A program made the position numbers and the translations under genes. A DNA stretch of 34,303 bases from a virus, in the IMG/VR virus record IMGVR_UViG_3300031612_000034, positions 1 through 34,303 of that record; one strand, 5' to 3'. This document shows, in pieces, positions 30,416 to 34,303 of the stretch; position 1 is the stretch's first letter, and every line of letters starts with the position of its first letter. Below the pieces are notes generated by a model. That model searched no databases and was not told the origin of the DNA. It worked only from the letters and a program-made list of their open reading frames with translations.

Positions 30416-30856
30416 ATGATAGAAACAGCATTAATGTGTCTTGCTTTGAATATTTATTTTGAGGCAAGATCTGAGCCCATCCAAGGGCAAATAGCTGTAG
30501 CGGAGGTCACTCTTAACAGAGTGGCTTCCCCCAATTACCCCGACACAGTGTGTGGAGTAGTCTTGCAAGAAAACAGTAAGACTTGTCAGTTCAGTTGGTG
30601 GTGCGACGGAAAGTCCGATCAACCAAAAGAACATAAATCTCTGTTAACCTCTAAAGCTCTTGCTGAATTAATGTTGACAAAAGGTGAGCATATTACTGTC
30701 CTCGGTGATACAGTCACCCATTATCACAATAACGATGTCCACCCATATTGGGCAGATCATTTGCGGGTGATAGGGAAGATTGGCAATCATATTTTCTATA
30801 CGAAGAAAAAAGAAGATTCCTTGAGCCCCCGAGCTAGAACTAAAAAGATAAATTGA
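30416..30856 (+). CDS. SleB-type cell-wall hydrolase (endolysin)
   Basis: This 146-aa protein matches the Hydrolase_2 (SleB) family: ALNIYFEARSEPIQGQIAVAEVTLNRV (residues 10-36, with the catalytic Glu in YFEARSE), then CQFSWWCDG and a later HYHNNDVHPYWA (about 101-112). These enzymes cut peptidoglycan glycan strands. No cleaved signal peptide is evident, so the 33-aa membrane peptide just upstream may provide passage. Its stop overlaps the promoter box at 30847. Confidence 0.88.
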   Translation: MIETALMCLALNIYFEARSEPIQGQIAVAEVTLNRVASPNYPDTVCGVVLQENSKTCQFSWWCDGKSDQPKEHKSLLTSKALAELMLTKGEHITVLGDTVTHYHNNDVHPYWADHLRVIGKIGNHIFYTKKKEDSLSPRARTKKIN

Positions 30857-30888
30857 TGCTTATCATTAACATTATCTTGCGGTAATGT
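30847..30888 (+). promoter_or_regulatory. Promoter box, perfect 19-nt copy with overlapping palindrome
   Basis: GATAAATTGATGCTTATCA (30847-30865) is identical to the copy at 29215. TTATCA is the -35; the -10 is weaker (TAATGT at 30883-30888, 17-base spacer). A perfect 12-bp palindrome, ATGTAATTACAT (30885-30896), covers the end of the -10 and the likely start of transcription. It could be an operator. The downstream gene starts about 105 bases later. Confidence 0.55.
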
Positions 30889-30995
30889 AATTACATGGTG
30901 TGCAGTGTTGTTCGCAGATACGCCTATGAAGTGTTCTGTGATCCTTTACCTTCATTGCATACCATACCACTCCAACGCTCTAGAAAGGAGCCATC

Positions 30996-31319
30996 ATGGA
31001 ACAGAAAGCTTTAAATGATACAAATGTTAATTATATTGCTGATACTAATAGGAATCGGCAGTCTACTGAAGAACCCACGTTAGCAGGATCTCTTACTGCT
31101 GTTTGTGAGAACTTAGGGCAGACGCTACAGTTACTCGCAAACCAAGTTGAAGAGCTCAACAACCTACAAACTGACAACATTATCGACGATGCTGACGAGT
31201 TATGGGATAAAATACAGCCTAAACTTGATGACTACGTTGAAAGGCTTGTAAAAGACTTCCTAGAAAATGCAGATGTTGACCTTGATATTAGTGTTGACTG
31301 CGTTTCGTTGAGGTTGTAG
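30996..31319 (+). CDS. Unrecognised 107-aa acidic protein
   Basis: This 107-aa protein has a coiled-coil-like central helix (LGQTLQLLANQVEELNNLQ, about residues 40-58) and an acidic C-terminal half (DDADELWDKIQPKLDDYVERLVK). No family was recognised. The AGAAAGGAG site eight bases before the ATG is strong. It may be a dimeric regulator or DNA-mimicking protein, given its acidity; that is speculation. Confidence 0.7.
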   Translation: MEQKALNDTNVNYIADTNRNRQSTEEPTLAGSLTAVCENLGQTLQLLANQVEELNNLQTDNIIDDADELWDKIQPKLDDYVERLVKDFLENADVDLDISVDCVSLRL

Positions 31320-31321
31320 CG

Positions 31322-31636
31322 ATGGCGAAGTGGAAAGAAATACCTATGGTAAAGACTACTCATACTCTAGCCGAAGTGCGAACTACTATTAGTTCGTTAC
31401 TTTCGGCTTCGGAGAGAGAGTTCAAGCTAGAGTTTGATGCTATTGGCGTTCAAACAAAAGAGTTTGATGATAGTCGCAAGCTAGGAGTGATCATGTTCAC
31501 CCTAGCTACAATCTGCTTTAATAACCCTGAAGCTCTTAAACGCCTTGAAAAAAGGGTGGCAGACATCAATCGGCAAGTACACATTCTTGATGCTCGCCGA
31601 ACAGTAGATAAAGGCAAGCGGAGGAAAATTACATGA
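31322..31636 (+). CDS. Unrecognised 104-aa helical, basic-ended protein
   Basis: This 104-aa protein is almost entirely helical (TLAEVRTTISSLLSASEREFKL; LKRLEKRVADINRQVHILDARR) and ends with a basic tail (KGKRRKIT). GAGG lies eight bases upstream of the ATG; an ATG at residue 9 is another possible start. It could be a small DNA-binding or structural accessory. The TGA overlaps the next ATG (ATGA). Confidence 0.68.
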   Translation: MAKWKEIPMVKTTHTLAEVRTTISSLLSASEREFKLEFDAIGVQTKEFDDSRKLGVIMFTLATICFNNPEALKRLEKRVADINRQVHILDARRTVDKGKRRKIT

Positions 31637-31968
31637 CCAATCCATTACTGACCTTTTATATTGAAGAACAAAACGAAGACTACTGCCCCATGTGTCAGCC
31701 GTTAGGCGAACCGGAATACGGGACAACTAAGATGCACCGCAGTCTACCAACTCAAGTGCATTGGGTGCGAGCCATAGCCAAGGACTTGCCAGAAGACAAA
31801 AAGTATGTCAAATTATGTTCAGATTGTTTGTATGATGCAAGCAAGTCTAAAGAAGTTGAAGCCATATTCAAGGATGATAAACCCTGGATTCCTGAGCAGT
31901 CCGGGATGTTTTTCATCCGTAGCAAATTAGGAGGAACACATGACCAAGAAAAAAAGAATACTGCCTAG
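31633..31968 (+). CDS. Zinc-binding small protein (CPMC...CSDC)
   Basis: This 111-aa protein has two Cys pairs, CPMC (residues 18-21) and CSDC (about 62-65), about 40 residues apart, as for a zinc finger or ribbon with an insertion. The rest has several Trp and Pro residues (KPWIPEQSGMFFIRSK). A GGAGG site precedes the ATG. No family with known function is recognised. It overlaps the next gene by 29 bases. Confidence 0.7.
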   Translation: MTNPLLTFYIEEQNEDYCPMCQPLGEPEYGTTKMHRSLPTQVHWVRAIAKDLPEDKKYVKLCSDCLYDASKSKEVEAIFKDDKPWIPEQSGMFFIRSKLGGTHDQEKKNTA

Positions 31969-32293
31969 TGATGAGTTTGTGGCACGAATTCTTACAGATA
32001 AAGAAAAAGGCTTGACTGCAAAGCAAATTCAGTCTTTCCACGGGATTACACCAAATCAGTATAAGTACATTGTGTACACGCTCGCCAAAAAGTTAGATAA
32101 AAGCCCTAACTTCAAATCAACTAAGTCAGCTCGATCCGTCAACGTGAGCGTGTTATCCGCTACAGGGGCTAGTGCCGAAGTCTGGAATCCAATGGAAAAA
32201 ACAGTAGATTTTTTCTATCCCAAGAAAGAAACGAAATCTTTTTGGAAAGTCCTTGTGTCAAAAATCTTTTTTTGGTACGGTAAAAAAGCATAG
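31940..32293 (+). CDS. Small basic protein with possible N-terminal HTH
   Basis: The first 50 residues of this 117-aa protein contain EFVARILTDKEKGLTAKQIQSFHGITPNQYKYIVYTL, whose spacing of hydrophobic residues fits a helix-turn-helix. The C-terminus is basic and aromatic (FWKVLVSKIFFWYGKKA) and might associate with membrane or nucleic acid. GGAGG lies five bases before the ATG. It is the last gene before the strong terminator at 32330. It could be a late regulator; this is inference from position. Confidence 0.68.
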   Translation: MTKKKRILPSDEFVARILTDKEKGLTAKQIQSFHGITPNQYKYIVYTLAKKLDKSPNFKSTKSARSVNVSVLSATGASAEVWNPMEKTVDFFYPKKETKSFWKVLVSKIFFWYGKKA

Positions 32294-32329
32294 TCTCACC
32301 TCCCTGTCCTATGCTTCACTCTCTGTAAG

Positions 32330-32365
32330 CCCTCTGACTCCCCTTTCTGGTCAGGGGGTTTTTTT
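32330..32365 (+). terminator. Intrinsic transcription terminator
   Basis: CCCTCTGAC (32330-32338) pairs with GTCAGGGGG (32350-32358) over nine positions, with one G-U pair and an 11-base loop. Seven T residues follow at 32359-32365. This closes the long rightward transcript that ends with the 117-aa gene. Confidence 0.9.
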
Positions 32366-32530
32366 ACATGATAAACGGACTTTGCTATATAGGACCAAAT
32401 GATGGACAGGACTCATTTGTGTTTTAATGATTTGATAATATACAATATCTCACTATACACATATATTCAATGGGTTAGCATGGACTATGACTCTCTGATT
32501 CCGATATCTTGATCACAAAGGATCATTACA

Positions 32531-32605
32531 TTCGTGTCCGCGCGATCTTAAATCAGGGCCATTTCAAAATGGCTACTTTTCTTTTCCCGTCCTATTAAGT
32601 AAAGT
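32531..32605. repeat. Intergenic control element, copy 2
   Basis: It begins TTCGTGTCCGCGCGA, then AAATCAG (32550-32556), then CCTATTAA (32591-32598) and AAAGT, matching copy 1 (14232-14304) block for block. Between the blocks lies a 7-bp hairpin, GCCATTT/AAATGGC (32558-32573). It ends 30 bases before the terminase small subunit gene. Confidence 0.7.
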
Positions 32606-32635
32606 TGTCCCATCATAAAGAGAGAAAGGTCTTAA

Positions 32636-33190
32636 ATGGCTCTGGCAAAAGCTACTCACAAACCTACTATCGATGTCGTCGCTAATCCTCGTGTAGAAAA
32701 AGGAATCACTCCGAAACAAGAAGAGTTTTGTAGAATCTACGTTTGCGAGGACATAAGCCAAACTGAGGCCGCTGTGCGAGCAGGATATTCTGTGAAATCT
32801 GCCCATGCCATTGCGTCCCAATTACTAAACGGACAACGGTATCCTCATGTTGTGCAAAGGATAGGCGAACTAAAAGGCGAGCTGTCTAAGAAATACGAAG
32901 TAAGTTTTGAAGGACACGTCAAAAAGTTAGCTGAGATACGTGACGCTGCCATGACTGGAGGAAACTTCGCCGCCGCCGTCGCAGCCGAAAAGTCTAGAGG
33001 ACAAGCGGCAGGGATCTACATAGATCGTAAAGAAATCCTTCATGGACGCATTGACCAAATGGACAGAGACCAAGTTATGAAAGAGATACAGCGTTTGCAA
33101 AAAGAGTTCCCTGCACTCGCAGCAGTAGCCGACGGCAATATGATTATCGAAGGAACTGTGCAAAACAAGATAACAAAAGACACTGCTTGA
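32636..33190 (+). CDS. Terminase small subunit
   Basis: This 184-aa protein contains GITPKQEEFCRIYVCEDISQTEAAVRAGYSVKSAHAIASQLLN (residues 23-65), the N-terminal DNA-binding helix-turn-helix of the terminase_2 small subunit family, then VVQRIGELKGELSKKYEVS. The family recognises packaging sites in the concatemer and loads the large subunit. The large subunit gene is not in the window and would be expected to the right. GAGAAAGG lies eight bases before the ATG. The preceding control region may contain its binding site. Confidence 0.85.
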   Translation: MALAKATHKPTIDVVANPRVEKGITPKQEEFCRIYVCEDISQTEAAVRAGYSVKSAHAIASQLLNGQRYPHVVQRIGELKGELSKKYEVSFEGHVKKLAEIRDAAMTGGNFAAAVAAEKSRGQAAGIYIDRKEILHGRIDQMDRDQVMKEIQRLQKEFPALAAVADGNMIIEGTVQNKITKDTA

Positions 33191-33214
33191 CATTTACCTG
33201 TGCTATTGTAAGGT
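33187..33214 (+). promoter_or_regulatory. Weak promoter overlapping the end of the terminase gene
   Basis: A perfect TTGACA (33187-33192) is followed after 16 bases by TAAGGT (33209-33214), a poor -10 match. The downstream gene begins 37 bases later after GAGAAAGGGG. The overall position and spacing resemble the other intergenic promoters. Confidence 0.4.
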
Positions 33215-33251
33215 AAGACAAATGTAACTAACCCGAGAAAGGGGTTTTGAT

Positions 33252-33452
33252 ATGGCTACTAAGTTTAGTGAGTGGACTAAAAAGTTAGGACAACAGCATT
33301 TTGCAATGGCTGACGGCACAGGCAGGACGCTTTGTGATATGCCAATGCTCGGCAATAACTACGCCCGAGATTACCACCAAGAAGACAAAACGCCTTGCAC
33401 GACCTGTGCCGAGCGTGTTGACTTTATTGTAACAGGGGAGCTCGTAGACTGA
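33252..33452 (+). CDS. 66-aa protein with CTTC motif
   Basis: This 66-aa protein has a single Cys pair, CTTC (about residues 49-52), and an upstream Cys (TLCDMPML). That could form part of a zinc site. A GAGAAAGGGG site precedes the ATG, and the TGATG overlap with the next gene suggests coupling. No family was recognised. Confidence 0.7.
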   Translation: MATKFSEWTKKLGQQHFAMADGTGRTLCDMPMLGNNYARDYHQEDKTPCTTCAERVDFIVTGELVD

Positions 33453-33769
33453 TGGCCTTTCCAATGACAAATGAGTACCAAGTCGTTTCTACATATTTTT
33501 GTAAAGACGAAGAGAAGGTAGCTTCAACGACTACTGGGATTGAAAAACGCATAGATGCAATTTTGTTAGCCAGACAAGAAAAGAAATTAGGCTTTAACGT
33601 CTATGTCTACGAAATGAACCCGACGCCTATTTTAGAAGAAGACGGTGTAGAGCCAGAGCCTGATAATTGGCACGAAGATGACCACCACGGTGAATCTTTA
33701 TCTGACCACTATTACGAAGATATTGAAAGTCGCACGGAGTACTGTAACCGCATGGGATTTGATATGTAA
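33452..33769 (+). CDS. Unrecognised 105-aa acidic/His-rich protein
   Basis: This 105-aa protein starts MAFPMTNEYQVVSTYFCKDE and has an acidic, His-rich stretch (EPEPDNWHEDDHHGESLSDH) at about residues 67-86 that could bind metal. The start overlaps the previous stop by one base; an ATG at residue 5 is another option. No family was recognised. Its stop overlaps the nuclease start (TAATG). Confidence 0.68.
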   Translation: MAFPMTNEYQVVSTYFCKDEEKVASTTTGIEKRIDAILLARQEKKLGFNVYVYEMNPTPILEEDGVEPEPDNWHEDDHHGESLSDHYYEDIESRTEYCNRMGFDM

Positions 33770-34203
33770 TGGGAACAAAACCCGAATCACAGTTATGGTA
33801 TAAACTCCGTGACGGAACCAAAGATCTAGGTGTGTTTTGGACACGCCTAGAATCATGGGCAAGTCCAGGTGTGCCGGACTTACACGGCATCGTCCAAGGT
33901 CATCCTTTTTGGTTAGAATTGAAGGTCCACAGGTTAAAGTCCCTAAAGTCTATAACCTTACGTCCTCACCAAATCGCGTGGCAAACAAGATATTCTATGA
34001 ATGGCGGCTCGGTTTATAACTTGGTTCATCATCCTTCGTCCTCTACCCTAAATATATATGGTGGACAAAGAGCGATGCAGATAGCGGGAAACGGAGAATC
34101 ATGGACCCCTGACTGGAGTTGCCCGACACCGTACGATTGGACGGGTATCATCAATCATATTCTATCATCAAATCAGACCCATCACAAGGAGAAGGATCTC
34201 TAA
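33769..34203 (+). CDS. PD-(D/E)XK / VRR-NUC-like nuclease
   Basis: The 144-aa protein contains FWTRLESWASPGVPDLHGIVQGHPFWLELKVHRLKS (about residues 23-58): a Glu in the first helix, PD in VPDLHG, and ELK in FWLELKV, which give the PD-(D/E)XK catalytic order. LRPHQIAWQTRY follows, as in VRR-NUC/Holliday-junction-resolvase-like phage nucleases. It may resolve branched replication intermediates before packaging; that role is inferred. It lies three genes from the terminase small subunit. Confidence 0.8.
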   Translation: MGTKPESQLWYKLRDGTKDLGVFWTRLESWASPGVPDLHGIVQGHPFWLELKVHRLKSLKSITLRPHQIAWQTRYSMNGGSVYNLVHHPSSSTLNIYGGQRAMQIAGNGESWTPDWSCPTPYDWTGIINHILSSNQTHHKEKDL

Positions 34204-34250
34204 TTTTGTCCCATGATAGAGGAAGAATGATTATGACAAAGAGTTTGAGG

Positions 34251-34303
34251 ATGATTGATGATGAACGAAAATCCACGGACGATGATTGATGATGACGATG
34301 ATT
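34251..34303 (+). repeat. Short tandem direct repeat at the right edge
   Basis: ATGATTGATGATGA occurs at 34251-34264 and again at 34282-34295, a 31-base period, and a further ATGATT begins at 34298. The repeat codes for Asp/Met/Ile in the frames that cross it. It could be a real low-complexity coding stretch or the place where an assembly ended. Confidence 0.6.
34258..34303 (+). CDS. Possible start of a gene running off the window
   Basis: An ATG at 34258 (or 34261) eight bases after GAGG opens a frame reading MMNENPRTMIDDDDD that is still open at the right edge. A competing 20-aa frame begins at 34227 (MIMTKSLRMIDDERKSTDDD) and ends at 34289. Both are too short to identify. The former fits the position where a terminase large subunit or small neighbour would begin, but nothing in the sequence identifies it. 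Confidence 0.3.
   Translation, partial: MMNENPRTMIDDDDD

Larger units (their letters stand above)
32294..32635. other. Gene-free control region before the terminase small subunit
   Basis: This 342-base stretch holds an intrinsic terminator (32330-32365), the AT-rich box ATATACAATATCTCACTAT (32438-32455), a small dyad (TGATC 32510-32514, GATCA 32521-32525) and the second copy of the shared control element (32531-32605). No coding frame with a plausible start was seen. It separates the early/middle genes from the packaging genes. Confidence 0.7.

Noticed and set aside
30895-31014. A 39-codon frame beginning right at the expected transcription start of the promoter at 30847
   Set aside because: It would need leaderless translation, overlaps the well-supported 30996 gene, and its composition (many Arg, Cys, Pro) is unlike the neighbours.
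1-34303. Integrase, repressor, CRISPR array, diversity-generating retroelement, tRNA genes
   Set aside because: No tyrosine or serine recombinase motif, no reverse transcriptase, no regularly spaced repeats and no clear cloverleaf were noticed; tRNA absence was judged by eye only.

Overview
This window is most of the genome of a tailed bacteriophage, probably a podovirus of a marine bacterium. Four things support that: dense, mostly one-strand gene packing with stop/start overlaps; a P22 gp10-like tail/stabilisation protein followed by giant internal virion (ejection) proteins; a family A DNA polymerase; and many small proteins of the kind common in uncultured marine phage genomes. The base composition looks moderately AT-rich by eye. 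No host can be named from the sequence. Large terminase, portal and capsid genes are absent, so this is not the whole genome; they would be expected just beyond the right edge or before the left edge of a circular map. No integrase, repressor, tRNA or CRISPR array was seen.

Layout. (1) 1-12638, + strand: late structural module. It holds the end of a tail fibre-like protein, small conserved proteins, the gp10-like protein, four virion/ejection proteins of about 460 to 1040 aa, and two small proteins, one of them a hidden TTG-start gene with a hydrophobic N-terminus. (2) 12639-14078, - strand: a SNF2-type helicase, the only clear leftward gene, which converges on the structural module. (3) 14079-14403: a divergent control region with promoters in both directions and one copy of a 73-bp element repeated at 32531-32605. 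(4) 14404-28252, + strand: replication and nucleotide metabolism. It holds two conserved phage proteins, an archaeo-eukaryotic (TOTE-type) primase, a UvrD-like helicase, a DUF932 protein, then a tightly overlapping cassette (5-hmdU DNA kinase helical-domain protein, GT4-like glycosyltransferase, thymidylate synthase-like hydroxymethylase, MazG/DUF1599-like protein), DNA polymerase A, an HD-domain nucleotidase and a cytidylyltransferase. (5) 28299-32293: many small accessory genes and a lysis pair (a 33-aa single-membrane-segment peptide plus a SleB-type hydrolase), ending at a strong intrinsic terminator. (6) 32294-34303: second copy of the control element, terminase small subunit, small genes and a PD-(D/E)XK-like nuclease.

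How the parts fit. Primase, two helicases and Pol A form an unusual replisome without a DnaB-type helicase in view. The polymerase has Leu at the position of E. coli Phe762. The cassette at 21394-25112 suggests that the phage makes 5-hydroxymethyl-dUMP, incorporates it, and then decorates the base in DNA, possibly with a sugar. Stereotyped promoters (a near-identical 19-nt box at three sites) and AGAAAGG ribosome-binding sites punctuate the right-hand gene clusters. This points to a common transcription programme that reads the host polymerase, or one modified by the phage.
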